The notes beneath the pieces are model-generated. The model was not told where the DNA came from and searched no databases. It saw nothing but the letters and a program-made list of their open reading frames with translations. The position numbers and the translations under genes are program-made. Shown here in pieces: positions 35,432 to 50,400 of a stretch of 64,000 bases of DNA. Position 1 is the first letter of the stretch. Each line of letters opens with the position of its first letter. This stretch comes from Mactromeris polynyma (lineage: Eukaryota > Mollusca > Bivalvia > Venerida > Mactridae), in the NCBI GenBank assembly GCA_032209605.1, contig JASFXZ010000001.1:1116001-1180000 (forward strand). The letters are read 5' to 3'.

Positions 35432-38400
35432 ATGGGAGGATGCTTTAAAAAACAGAAGCCTCCTGGTAAATATTATATTTTACTATCTGATATTAATTTT
35501 TTGTCTTATTCATAGTTTCGAGGATTTTTTAAGGGTTATAAGGGTTATACTTGTGTGTGTGATTTCTTATACTAAGTGTATGCTGTCGTATACTAAGTGT
35601 ATGTTGTCTTATGCTAAGTGTAAGATGTCCTATACTAAGTGTATGTTGTCTTATACTAAGTGTATGTTGTCTTATACTAAGTGTATGTTGTCTTATGCTA
35701 AGTGTATGCTGTCGTATACTAAGTGTATGTTGTCTTATACTAAGTGTATGATGTCTTATACTAAGTGTATGATGTCTTATACTAAGTGTATGCTGCCGTA
35801 TACTAAGTGTATGCTGTCGTATACTAAGTGTATGTTGTCTTATGCTAAGTGTATGCTGTCGTATACTAAGTGTATGTTGTCTTATACTAAGTGTATGTTG
35901 TCTTATACTAAGTGTATGTTGTCTAATACTAAGTGTATGTTGTCTTATGCTAAGTGTATGCTGTCGTATACTAAGTGTATGTTGTCTTATACTAAGTGTA
36001 TGATGTCTTATACTAAGTGTATGATGTCTTATACTAAGTGTATGCTGCCGTATACTAAGTGTATGCTGTCGTATACTAAGTGTATGTTGTCTTATGCTAA
36101 GTGTATGCTGTCGTATACTAAGTGTATGTTGTCTTATACTAAGTGTATGTTGTCTTATACTAAGTGTATGTTGTCTTATGCTAAGTGTATGCTGTCGTAT
36201 ACTAAGTGTATGATGTCTTATACTAAGTGTATGTTGTCTTATGCTAAGTGTATGCTGTCGTATACTAAGTGTATGTTGTCTTATACTAAGTGTATGCTGT
36301 CGTATACTAAGTGTATGTTGTCTAATACTAAGTGTATGTTGTCTAATACTAAGTGTATGTTGTCTAATACTAAGTGTATGTTGTCTAATACTAAGTGTAT
36401 GTTGTCTAATACTAAGTGTATGTTGTCTAATACTAAGTGTATGTTGTCTAATACTATGTGTATGATGTCTTATACTAAGTCTATAATGTCTTATACTAAG
36501 TGTATGCTGACTTATACTAAGTGTATGCTGTCGTATACTAAGTGTATGCTGTCGTATACTAAGTGTATGTTGTCTTATACTAAGTCTATGATGTCTTATA
36601 CTAAGTGTATGATGTCTTATACTAAGTGTATGATGTCTTATACTAAGTCTATGATGTCTTATACTAAGTCTATGATGTCTTATACTAAGTGTATGTTGTC
36701 TTATACTAAGTGTATGTTGTCTTATACTAAGTCTATGATGCCTTATACTAAGTGTATGTTGTCTTATACTAAGTGTATGTTGTCTTATACTAAGTGTATG
36801 TTGTCTTATGCTAAGTGTATGATGTCTTATAGTAAGTGGATGTTGACTTACGCTAAGTGTATGCTGTCTTATACTAAGTCTATGATGTCTTATACTAAGT
36901 GTATGTTGTCTTTTACTAAGTGCATGACATCATATACGGTACTTAGTGTATGATGTCTTATACTAAGTGCATGTTGACTTACGCTAAGTGTATGATGTCT
37001 TATACTAAGTGTACGATGTCTTACGCTAAGTGTATGATGTCTTATACTAAGTGTACGATGTCTTATACTTAGTGTATGATGTCTTAAGCTATTAAGCTAA
37101 ATGTTTGATGTCTTAAGCTAAACGTCTTATTCTTTATGTAATTATAGTGTTAGTAACACCTTATACTTAGTATGTGATGTCTTATACTTTGTTTGTTTGA
37201 CACCTTATACTTACTTAGTGTGTGAATTTTACCATGTGACTTTGTATTTGTCCTGCTTAATGTATCATACTTGATATGTATCGTTTCTTACTTTGTATTT
37301 AATATCTAAGAATAGTAACACAATCCCTCACTGGTATAAGTGTTGCATAATAATGGATATTGTAAATGGGTATTGTCATTTGAGAGAACATTTTGCTATA
37401 AACATTATGTTACCAACAGGCTAATTAATCTTAAGGTATAATGTGTGATATGTCTATTTGTAGCATTTTCTTGTGAAGTTACAGTGAATCAGTAAAACTA
37501 TGTAGTATATGTGAGATTCCTCTCTAACAATGTGTTACAAGAGTTCAGCGGCATTTTAATTTGTTTCTGTTATAGTTGCTCTTATGTTATTACAATTCTT
37601 GTACAACCAATGCTAAGAACATAATACACGTAGTTCTGTTTGTAATTTATGAATGCAACAACATTTTTAGATTGTCAATGATAAAAAAAATTAATGTTGT
37701 AAAAAATGGAGTATGTCTGTCCACAAAATTATTAACCACATGATGATATCCCCCACTTCATTTGTTATATCCTGATACTTTGAGATAAGGTCGTTGATTC
37801 TCCTTAGTGATTCTTTATGGTTGGCCAGGCCTGGTTCCTTGTGCCCCTGTTCCCATGCGTGTTAACCCTTGAACCTCTTCAGTAGATGGGGGATAATCTG
37901 ACAAGTTTCAACTCTCCACTTCCTGATTGTGGGGGAGGGGCGGGGGGGGTAATGTATCTATCACATACCAGAACAAGTATGGTCCAATTCAGTGGCCATA
38001 TAAAGCCTTAAGATATAAGTATAGCTGTAACATCCGGGTTTGAGCAATATATCAAGAAAATACTCAACTGTTATCATGTGTTGAACAAGTGATTGTGTTT
38101 TTCTTCCATACATGTATATCATTATCTGTTAATCTTGATACATGTAGTTACTTAAATATATACTGTATTTCGAGGGCTTAACGCATCATTGTCGTAACTC
38201 CTATATAAATACATAGGAGTTACGACAGTGTTGCGTTGAGTCCTCGATTTGTCCTATTTGACATTTACTGTGTTTTTCCTAATTGAATTCGAATGAATGA
38301 GCTCTGACTGCATATTATGTCACTTACATAAAATTCTCAATAACTGATAATTTTATGGCTTATAATGAATGGAAATAACCTTCTGACGGGAAGATAAGTA

Positions 38401-41400
38401 GAGAGAGTCATGAGTGTGATAGTATAAAAGAAAGTAGTTCAATGACTAGAAATACAACTAAATGTTGCTTCATAAATTTAAATTGTTCTAATAACTGTTT
38501 TACTAAAACTAATGAATAATTGGCCCAAAATGCAGCGGTGTATTACTAATGACCATACATTGATATACCGAACCAAATAAATGGAAAACAATACCGAAGA
38601 CTGAATTGAGCGTAATTAACCAAAATTAACCGAACTGGGGTCAAACGTTAAAGCCCTACTCATCTGCTAAGAATCTGTAGTCATCATTATTTATAGCTTA
38701 AAATTTCGGTTCTCAGCTGCATTAAAACAATTGAATTTTCTAATTTTACAAAGATATGGGTGTTGAATCTAATGTAGCTGGTGCGTCAATAAGGACAAAT
38801 ACGTCATATAATTTGAAATGAGCTTAGAACGATGAGAGTACAGAATCTATAATGGGCGTGTTTTAATTGAAATAGTTATTACTTGGCAACCAGTCAAATG
38901 TCTTGTACATAATGTACTAGGGTGGGATGATATTAAGATAAAAGTTAATTTTCCCTAGTGAACAAATTTGTTATTATTCCCCCAAATACCAGTATTTACA
39001 TTATGTGGCTTTCTTTTTTTTTCCTGCTTATAATTGTGTGCTGCACTTTATGATTGGCCTGTTAATCTGTCTTCGTCATGTCGAGAAGTGATGATCTTTG
39101 TATATTCACCTTTTATATTGAAATCTACATCAAACTTGCTATACTGATAAAGCCTGGCTTCCTCAATCACATGAATTTCTTTGTAATGAATTTTTTTGTT
39201 TGTATCTTATACTTGAAGATTGTTTTGTTACGAAAATGATGATTAGAAAGATTAGGAAGTCTCATACTTTAATCAGGAAGTGCACCTAATACATAGACAC
39301 ATTTCCTTGAACAACGTAAATGTTCATAAAATGTTTGTTAGTTCATCAAGATACAATTTTCAGCTCAGTACTGGCCAAAGAAAGCCACGGCCGTGGTCCA
39401 GTGGTTAGTCCACTGGACTTGAAATCCGGCGATCCGGGTTCGATTCCCGGTCGCGGCAGGTCATACCCTTCCATGAAAATTTGACAAAAATGTTGATTTT
39501 CCTCCACATGTGGAGAAGTTGCCGGCTCCTTGTGGAAGGATAAGTTAGTACTGGTTAGATTTCAGTCCAGGAAAAACTGGTTAGGTGAAACGGCCGCCGT
39601 ATATAACTGAAATATCGTTGAGAAACGGCGTTAAACCCGATGAAACAAACAAACTGGCCAAGGAAATTAGGGAGAATTGGAGGCAGTGCGTCCGCATCAT
39701 TGATTTTGTTTTTTCCTCATCCCACTGAATCTTTTAATGACTACTATTATGTTTGATAGTTTTGAAACATACAAATTAACAAAATGTGTGAAGCTTCCTG
39801 TCAGTTTATGTTTGACAAATCTCCACAATAATAAGAAAGCACGTTTCTCGTCACACACTGAAGAAATTATAGTGTGCTTATGATACGCCTTTGCTTTGAG
39901 GCATGTGTCCAGCAAATGCTAGAAAAGTCCCAAAGTAAAATATAACCTTTACTCCATTTATCATCTTACATACTATGTGCTGAGAATACCTACAATAACC
40001 TTATAAGAAACTAGCCTGACACGTTAATGTTACACCCAAAAAATTGTCAAATTGTGCAATACTGAAATATAAACGAAAATATGTTTGAGTCAATATTGAA
40101 AATAAAAGTAGGAATATTCAATAAATATCTAGATCGTGTTTACGGTGAAAAATGTCAATGAATCGCCATAATCGCTGTATTCATTGCAAAAGTGCACCTT
40201 TCATGGGTTGTCCTTTGGATCAGTTTATCCTACAGGCTTAATTAACCTGTCGTGTAAACACACTCATGTCGAAATCAATTACAAAGCTAAGCGCTCATTT
40301 CAGTAGTCAGTAGGCAGTAGTCGCCTATCCAATCAGATCTCACTTTACAAAACAGCGGTAGGCTGAGCTTAACTTTTCGCAGTCAAATTTTTGGGGCTGT
40401 TTATCGGTCATATTGTTTAAAAGCGTGTAATAATATGTATGTTTATACAACGAATGTGCTTTGGATGTCTCGCTTGATAATACGACGAAGGCTCATATAA
40501 TTGTATGACGTGTCCCAGCAATTTACAGCAACTTTTTCGCCCAACTTTCGAAAATTGACAAAATTAACGAAAGGACAGCGACTTCTTGCCCACTTCGCCT
40601 GGAAACTTGTTCCCGGATCTTCAGGACTGTACGGAAGCTTTATGTGTTTATTAGCTGTTTTAATAACACCTTCTGTTACATTATCATGCAGAAATATGTC
40701 TATAAAAACATTAACAGACCAGGTGCTTTAATAAGGACAAGTATGGTATTTATTTTTTTCATGCTTATGCTTTTAAGTATTCAAATTGATTATTCAACTA
40801 AATGACCATTGAAATGTGATGTTCCTGCTGGTTACATAATAAGCATTTTACAGTTAACCCTCAAATACCAGCACCTATACTTACACACACACCTATGTTG
40901 TTAAATAAACATTTATATCCTTAATTGTTTTTTGTTTATTAGTTTTTACCTTGGAAATAGACTGAACACAAAGCTGCGTTGTTTTACAGACAACTTTTTT
41001 TTGGAATTGTTTATTTACTTGAGAGCTGTGTAAAACAGTTTTCTTTTATCATGAGGTAGATTTACAATCACAAATTACTTAAAAAAAACTTGATTTTGTG
41101 TTGAAATCCAAATAAAATATTTATATAAGAGATATCCTGTATGCATTATCACCTGCCTGGAGATACTTTATCAACACATGTGGGTTTTTTAGCAAATTGA
41201 ATGTTGTGAGATTGTTAAACAGACATACACAGTGAATCATATATGTTTCACACAAATCATCTAGGTCAAGTTCAATAACTAACCCTGTTTGTCTCAGTAT
41301 CTCTTGAGTTATGGCCCTTGAAATGCCTTAAGTTCAAATTAACCTGTTGCCAGTTGTCAATCAAGGCTTCAGTGGACCAATTATGTGAATTTATTTTTGT

Positions 41401-44400
41401 AGTAAATGCAGTTGAATTATTGCTCCTTGTTGCATAATCCAATGTATTCAGTTGTAAATCTTTGTCAAACAACCCTAGACAAATAATTTGGCAGAGTGAT
41501 CTCTGCACTTGTGACAAGTTAGTTATAAACTGACGGCAGCCCCTAATACATAGTTCCCGCATCCACAATAGTTACCTCCCTTGTTCTTAGCTGTCGGCCA
41601 TTTTGATAGACAAAACTGATAAGCCCTCATAGGAGTAATTTTCAGATATGTGATAATTGAGAAAATACCAAGAGAAATTGCATGTGACAACCACTTTTTC
41701 TTAAACTTACTGAGCCAAATGCCCACATGAGCATAATGAATTAGTTATTTTTTATATATATCTGATTAGTTTATCATCGTTTACATTATATTCCCCATAA
41801 GCTTTAAGGAAATTTCCATATCAAAATGGCCGACAAATCAGAACAAGGGAGGTAAATATTGTAGATGTGAGAGCTATGTATAACTGGAGTAAGTGTAGAA
41901 GGAATCTCTTGCTGTGTATGAATAGTACCTAGCTATGATGGAAGGTTATTGTGACAATATGGCTGACTTGTATAAAGTTGTTTTTATCTGTATTTTCAGA
42001 GCTCGAGCGTTATATCAAGGGGAGTGATCCAGCTTACAATGCACAGTTTGAATATGCGGTAATTTTGATATTATTTGTTTCTTCGTTCTGGTTTACAAGG
42101 CACTAAAGTTACACGCCAGTATTGGAGGAGATTTGATGATCTTCCCTTGTCTGTCATCTGTCGTTTTTTTTGGTTCATTTTGCCGCTGTACTCTTAAGTC
42201 TTCTCTCGGGAAACAAAGTTTGAAACGTTCATTGCAAGAAAGGGGTATATAGGAATCCTCGTGTGGTCAGTCATGTGCAACGAGTTATATTTTAAAGGGA
42301 TTTTAATCAAACTTCATTCATAAGATCATCATGTGACAATTTACAGGGTCTTTCCTAGCATTGCAGAGTTATGGCCCTTTGTTTAGCAGTATTGTGGGGG
42401 TATTGAGTTAATATGAAGAATATGAGCGCCATCTTGTAAAAAGATCTGTGAATATGAGTTAAGGCCAGTTGTCTTGACTTGTCCTGTGATCTTTTCCATC
42501 CATTAATTCCCACTTCCCCTTCCCTTACTATCCACTTTGATTCTCCTAGTTATTCCTTGTGGTCTGCTGGGCCATTCCTTACGCCTCAGTTCCTTAATAT
42601 GTGTACAGTTTGACCTCCTTTAGTACCTTATGTTTTGTGGATTGTTGTTTTTTCCGGAGATCTGCGTGGGGAGGCATTGTCTTATGTATGTGGCTTTCCC
42701 TGTAGTTACGTATTCTCTCTCTTTTAAATACTAAATTGAAACCAAATTATTAGATGAATATACCGTAATACAACTGTCATATATGAGACTCAAATCTGCT
42801 TGCTTCAGTGAATATTTTGGTGGACATACAGAAGTCATCAATAGTGCAATTAAGTTATAGACACGAATGTCTCAATAATTCCCTTGATGGTTTGTGTTTG
42901 ATGCTTGAAACGATTCAAACCTCACAATTAAAATACTGAGTAACAAATCAATAACTTGTTCTTTTTGTATTTCAGAACAACTATATCTGTACATCCAAGT
43001 ACAGCGTGCTCACATTCTTTCCGAAGAATATGTTTGAACAGTTGCAGAGAATTGCCAATGCTTATTTTCTAGTCCTGCTTATACTTCAGGTAATATCGTA
43101 CCCTTTGTTGTATTCTGTACGTACATATGTTCATAATTTGTTTGAATCGAGGGATGACAGCAAAACGAGGCTAAACATTAGAGCAACAGATGAGCATCAT
43201 TTTATCGTAAAATCGAATTTATTTTCACCAAAATTTCAGTTCCAAATGAGATGTTTATAAACGGTTCGTATTTCCTGAAAATGACTTCAAGTCGATTCAT
43301 GCATCCCATGAATACAGTTGACAAAGTTTGAGCATTTCGGCATAATGTGTTCGAGTAAAAAATGTCATGGTAATTCCAGTGCTCCTAGTGAAAGAATGGC
43401 AGGTCAGGTATAAACACTTTCTGTAGATTAATTGATTAGTCTGTCACTGATGGAAAAAATTGAAAATTAAAAACTACTTGATTTTCAATTTTGAGAGTGT
43501 AAAAAACTAATTGCTTAAAACTTTATCTGTTGCCCTGTTATATGTTTCTTATGTTTACATGCAATAAGACTGGTTTTGCTTTCACCCCTTGAAACTGGCA
43601 TTTAATGGGTACAAATTATAGTTCTCAATATTGAGTTGAGATGCTTTAGGAGATCGGGTCCTGGTTGTTAGCCCTGGAATTTTGTTTATTTCTCTGACTA
43701 CCATATACACAATTCGAGGGCTCGACGCAACACTTTCGTAACTCCTATATAAATACATAGGACTTACGACAGTGTTGTGTAGAGCCCTCGAAAAAATCAG
43801 CTCAAATTCTGCTGAAAAATTGATAATTTACCAAGTTTCACTCTTTGTATAATATATTGGATGGTAGATTAATTCCCATTTGGAGATGCAAAACTGTTGT
43901 AACTTCTGCTTGACCAAAACAGAGTAAAGATAGTTTTGCGCCAAGACCTTGAAATTTGACGATGATACAGTCGGACCTCGTTCATCTAACCTCATCAGGT
44001 CCGAAATTTTATATCGAATAACACATGGTTGCGAAAAAAACCCATTTCAATTCGACGTGACTAAGAAGACTCGTTGGTACCAGATATTTATTTCGGTTGA
44101 TACCATTTTTTCAAATAGAATGTTGTCAAATGAATGAGGTCCGACTGTATTTAATTTTATGATATAGAATTCATTCAATTTCACTGTGTATATTTGTGTT
44201 TTCATGTTCTGAAGCATGCATTGATACATTTTAAGGCATGTCATGGTATCTACGTTTGTAGTCTGTTCCACGTTGTTTAAATGGAATCTAGCTCACTCAC
44301 AATCGTCTGTTAAAAGCAAATTTGTTGCTGGTTTTGAAATCTTGTTCCTACAGATTGTGCCAATTCGTGTCAACCATTAGTAAATTGTCTGTAACTCTAT

Positions 44401-47400
44401 AATTTCCCTACCATGAAATTATATTTGACATTCTATATAAAGCTTTTATTATAGACATATATTTTTACCACAAACTGGTGAAAAGGATATATGAAATCTA
44501 TTAATATAGCTTTGTAAACTTTGCATGAATTCTATCTGTTAAGGTGTCTATGGAAACCAATGCAAATCATACAAAGTTACAAAAAATCATTTTACCAAAA
44601 AATCTTATTCAAGAGAAATGATTGCCTTACAGTACATTGTAAACTCTATTACACTTAGTGACTAACTTTGATAGAATCCCAATGTGCTTCCATCATAATG
44701 CACATTTGGCTGTACATTCCATTTAGCATATATATATATCTATTTCGAATGAATATGCATGGGTCTGAGAGATCTGTTCCCCCGCTTAAAACCAGCAGTG
44801 TTTTTTATGAATGTATCTGTTTAAGCTCACCCGAGCGCGCTGAGCTATTGTGATCGCCCTTGGGCCGATGTCGGTCTGTCCTGAACCTTTGCATGGTTTG
44901 TTAACTTTTCAGAGGTCACAAGGTTGGAACGTTTTCCTTAATATCTCGTACCAGATCGATGTTACTCAGGTTGTCTAGGGTCAAAGGTCACAGGGTCAAA
45001 TCATACATAATTGTTATTAACTTTCTTGAGGTTAAATTTTCTACCTGATCTAAATGAAATTTGGTCAGAATTTTTTCTTTAAACATCGATAAAGTTGGTG
45101 ATATGAAATATTAAAACTAGGTCATGTTGTCCTATCATAGAAAAGCCTGTTCACACTCAAAAGGCCATATGTACTACCTGATCTTCAAGAAACTTGGCTA
45201 GAATGTTTGTCAATTTTATCAATTTTGAAGATTGCATATTGGGTCAATCTAATATTTGGTCACTGGGTCAAAATGGAGAAAATCGTCGTAAACACTCCAG
45301 ATAAGGCTAAAGATTTACCTGGTTTACTTGGAATATTTTCAGAATGTTGTAACCTTAATGATCTATAGACCAAACTCAAAGCTGGTTTGATTTGGGATCA
45401 CAAACTATGTAGTTCTGTAACGTCAAAGCAACCCATATGATCACTTTTGGGTACCAAAAATATTCCAACAAAATATACATGAAATATGATCAGAATGGTC
45501 GTCTTTTATATGAATGAAGTGTTAAAATGTCAGTTTACAACTTCTCTCAATAACTTTGGTGGGCGATACGGGGCTGTCGTGTCCCTCTTTGTTGTAAATA
45601 TCAGACCAAATTATATTTTACCGGGCATGTCAGACAGGCATTTTTTTATGAACTTGGTGGGTCAAGTTTTGGAAATTATTTCATGCTAAAGACTGGAATA
45701 TTGAAGAAGGCAAATACCCTTGATATGCAGGGCTCTAGAAATCCACTAGCCTGACGTCCTGGACTAGTCTATTGCTGAATCGGGCTACCAACAGTTGAGT
45801 TGAAGTTAGTCCCGGACAATTATGTTTTTAAAGCTAACCAACATCAGCAATTGTTCAAATTGTAAGTCAAACCTTAGAATCCCACAAAAACATACATGTG
45901 ATTATTAATTTTAGATTGTGGAGCTATCATTGTGAATGTTTCTTTGTTACTAAATTGACCGATATTCTCGGATAACTAGCTTCCTATGTGGGAAAAGTCA
46001 AATATTACATTTCCATAATTCCGGGCCATTTGTCTTTGAAAAAAATCTAGATCCCTGATATGGCATGTTTATTTTACAAATTTGGTCTGGTATGGTGTGT
46101 CTAGCACTGTTATTTTGGTTGATTATTCCAAATTGTGTATGCAGTTAAATAATTAATACCATATTATATGCTGACATGAAATGCTGATTGCTATTGAGTG
46201 TTCAATTTACTTAGTGTCAATTTCTGCATGTTTTGTAGTTTATATAACATATCACAGAAGCACCATATTTGATTAGACTTGATTGAAGTATTAATTTATC
46301 CAATTGTCACGTGTAGTTTGTGACTGACATTTCTGCAGATTCTGTAAAATTCTGTTATATCAAAATTTACTTTCGTGATTTCATATAGTACAGGTACACT
46401 GTGTACATTAATCAGGGGTTCTAAAGTTCCGGAATAATCCGGAAATCCGGATTTGGAGGCTCCAGGGTCACTTAGATCAATGTAAATCTGATGATTTTTG
46501 GGGAGGTAGGGGCCGAATCACGACTGGTACGAAACGTTTTGTGTACACATGTGTTTCAATAGTCTAGATCATCAGATGCCTGCATCTGATAATGCTGAGT
46601 CATTGAAGCTTCGATCAGAGCAGCTGAGTGATTCAGATCATTTGACATGACTTCTGCTCAAATACAAGATGAAACGGCAAATCTTCAGGATTGAGAACAT
46701 TCAGCTGTTAGAACCCCTGATTAATTGTCCATAAGTTACCAATGTGACACCTCAGTAATTTAAATAGACCACTTGTGGTTCTGAAGAAAGTCTGTCTGAG
46801 TTATAAGGTAATGTGATTATTGAGTTAAAATATAGAAGAAAACTTAAAGGCTGGTCCATGATTGAACATGCAGTTGTATTGATGAGGTTGTCTTAATTTC
46901 CAGGTGATTGTTAAGAAAAGTTTTACTGTAGTTCAACTTTTCAATAAATCCTTCAGCTAATTATAGATAAATGATTAAAGATTTGATTTTGAAATGTTTG
47001 TTGCTATAGTTACAACACTAACTTAGGACCAAATATCTAGGCATATCAAATAGACTGGTTGTCTGCCGAAATGATAATAAAATATAGTCTTGACAGTTGA
47101 CATGCAATCGCTTTTGTACGAACAGCATTTTGTTAAATAATTTGGTGAAATCTGTATGAAGCCTTATATGCATGTTGTTAGTGCATTAGGAACATGCCTG
47201 TATAGTTAAGTGAAGGCTCAATGATATGTTTGTTTCCTGTTCTGTGCTGAACAAAAGTTGGGTTGATTAGTTGGTGATTTTTTTTTTTTGATTTTTTTCA
47301 TATATTTGTATAGGGGTCAGACAGAGATCACTTGAACTATCAGAATTTTGAGCTTAATAACTTGCAGTTGTCTCAGTAAAATATTACAGGAAACAGGCAT

Positions 47401-50400
47401 GTTTTTTATGCTGAATGAAAATGATAAATTGATGCATTTTTGATGAGTTTTATATGGATGTTTTTACCCCTGACAGCTCATTCCCGCGATTACATCTCTA
47501 CCATTCTACACGACACTAGTACCTCTGGTATTTGTACTGGGTATTACATGTGTCAAAGATGGAATTGATGATTATGTAAGTTACCCCACCCACCACCAGG
47601 ATGCTGGATGCTGTGTACAGATCTTTGCTAGCGAACGCTTCCTATAATCTCTGTTTTAGAATTATGTACTCTAATTTCAATGATCAGAGCAAAGCTTTTA
47701 ATCTACGATCTACCTCATGTAAATTGTATATTTTTCCTTTTTTCATATTTACTTACAATGTCTATGATTGAATTTTGTTCCAAGAGTATGACAACAAAAT
47801 GTAGTATGCCATCATGAATTGACATTTTGTATTATGAATTTAATTGGCTTTGTTTTTAAAAATAAAAAAATTCAAAAAATTTACAAAAATAATTTAAATG
47901 GCTTTTAAAAAAAAAAAAAAATACTGAAAGATGGACAAACTTTGCTCTGATCATTTTGTGTTAATTTTTGCACTGTAGATTATAATGTGTATGGAAGATT
48001 TAATGCAAGAGTGTACTAGCTTGCTATTTGCTGTGTATTCATTTGTCACATTCTTGCATTGAAAACTTGATATTTGACTCACTTTTAAACAAAAACCAAA
48101 CTCAAATAGCATATTTATCATGAATTTGAATTGATATACATGTTCGTGTATTCAATTAGTATGTGTTTGGTATTCAGGACTGAATGAATCAAGTACAGCC
48201 AAGTTAGGCCATTCTTGAAAAATGGTTCGTTTATAGTGCTCTGGTCAACATTCAAATTTCTGATTTCACCCCAATGTTGGCAGGAGCATAGCATGCAAGC
48301 AAGTTTTGATTATACTAAGATTGCCTTGTATAAAAATTTTTTTTCCATATTCACTCAATTAAAATTATTTAGTTTTAGTTATCATGAATAACAGAATAAT
48401 CACTTCTATTACTTTCATGTTCTAAAACTGTGATCACATATCATTGAATCAATCCATGGTGTTTATTTTGAAAGTGAGTCAAGTTGCATTAGCTAGTGCT
48501 TTTCCTCTCTTACAATGAAGTCTATCTCATAGTAACATAAATAGCAGAAAATAGTCCAATGTTTTAGACCATCCTTAAAAAATGGTTCGTTTGCAAAAGG
48601 TTGCAACCGAACCATTGATTTGGTTGGACGTTCTGCTAACAGTTTGGATTGCTTTAACCTTCACATGCCAATTTGCTTCCCAACTGACCAATGGCTCGTG
48701 AAAGAAAATGCTGCACAAGAGAGTAAAAAAATGAAATCATGGCCAGTATCGGTGATTCAGTCTCAGGTGCAGTACCAAGGAACCAACACAAATAGCTGTT
48801 GAAGTGTATGGCCCCCAACTTGGATACTTTTCTGCTATTAATGAATCACATGTCCATTTTCACTGTTTTCCTTTTGTTTTTCTTTTCAGTTAATGTTGCA
48901 AATCTTTCTCAGACTTCCCTAAAAGTGCCACCACATTGCGTAATATCGATATTATTTAGTCATTATTCTATTAGAAATAATCGATAAATATATATTTTTT
49001 TCTTTTTTCAAGACATATCTCCAAAATTTCGTAACATTTATAAGAATGCAACAACTAGTGATTTTTGATATTTTAAAATTACATAAATTTCAAAATGCAA
49101 AAATTCATTTCCTTGGTTACCAAAATTGTTGGCACATTTTTCTGACACAAGATATTACAACAACTTTATTATCATTTTGTTATTAATATAACTCTTGTGT
49201 TCATTTGTTATCTAACATGTAATATTCTTTCTGTTCTAATCTGTTCCGGCTTTATTTCGTTTTTCAGTGGTTGGCTACTCACTGTGTATAACTTAGCTCA
49301 CATATTATTCTCATGTACTCAGCATAGTCACTGCCTCACATATATCTGCTGCTGATGTTACATACATTGCCAACAACAACAACAACAATAACCCTTGCAA
49401 CAACAACAACAACAACATTGCCAACAACAGTAATATAATCACCACTAGCTCCATTGTCATCATTGTTATTATAAATCACCTTCCATTTCCCTTAGGACAA
49501 AAGTGATAAGTTTTGTTTCTGGTCTAGTGTCTGTTGAGAATCCATTACATGCGTAATGCAGCCAGGTTTTTTCCACCATTGATTTCATTGATAGTGTTAA
49601 TGCATGGGCAATGTTGGCATCTTTTTTTTTAAACACTGACAATAATTTAGGACGTCATATTTTCGGATATGTTATTAAAGCCGTAAAAAAATGGGTCATG
49701 CATAAAAACTGAAGGACAGATGGGTAACCAGAAACTCACCAGGTTTTTTTTTTGGCTTTTATATCCCACAGAATTAATAATAGACTGATACATGAGCCAC
49801 ATGCACAGCCTTACCCCGAGTATTCTAAAGGTATACTTAAGAAACATCGCATAAATAACACTCACTGGCTACATTGGACTGTCTGGAAGGACACAGTCTT
49901 GGGCCTGACCTTGTAAAACTGAGTTTGGAGACCAGTCTTGAACACTCAATTAAGCCTCTAATTGGTTGGTTCTGAGATCAGTCTTAAATTGACATTGCGG
50001 CATTCTGAGAATGGTCTTCAAACTCTGTTGTATAACGTTTTGCCCTTAAACTTTCCATGTATAATTCTACACAGTAGGACATGGTATATTTTTCTCCGAG
50101 GTAAAATCTTACTGAAGGTTCGCTCTCTTTTCTGACAGCTTATCCCCGCGATATCCCCACTGACTCCTCTTACTACACTTATACCTCTGGCTGCGGTGAT
50201 GAGCTTCTCGGCATTTAAAGATGCTCACGATGATTACGTAAGTTTAAACATATGGAGGGTGTGGTGCAAAACTAAAGTACCGTAATAATTCTGTTTAACG
50301 CCCATGCTCTAATAAACGCCCATCCCCTATTTTTAGGAATAATACTGCCAATTTTCAGTCAAAATTTGAAAATTTAATAGCCATTAATCAAGTGCCCATC

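Noticed and set aside
35432..35465. N-myristoylation signal on the flippase (MGGCFKK)
   Set aside because: Gly2 and Cys4 look suggestive, but Lys at position 6 does not fit the usual Ser/Thr/Ala/Gly/Cys/Asn preference, and the family is not known to be myristoylated.
35397..36953. 518-codon open frame of MLSYTKC heptads as a real protein
   Set aside because: It is a by-product of a 21-bp tandem repeat (a multiple of three) lying in intron 1. It overlaps the true first coding exon in a different frame and has no independent support.
40300..40731. Alternative promoter or first exon of the flippase gene (CCAAT-like motif and 76-codon frame)
   Set aside because: Only one motif and slightly higher GC content support it. 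No convincing donor site follows, and the frame resembles no known protein.
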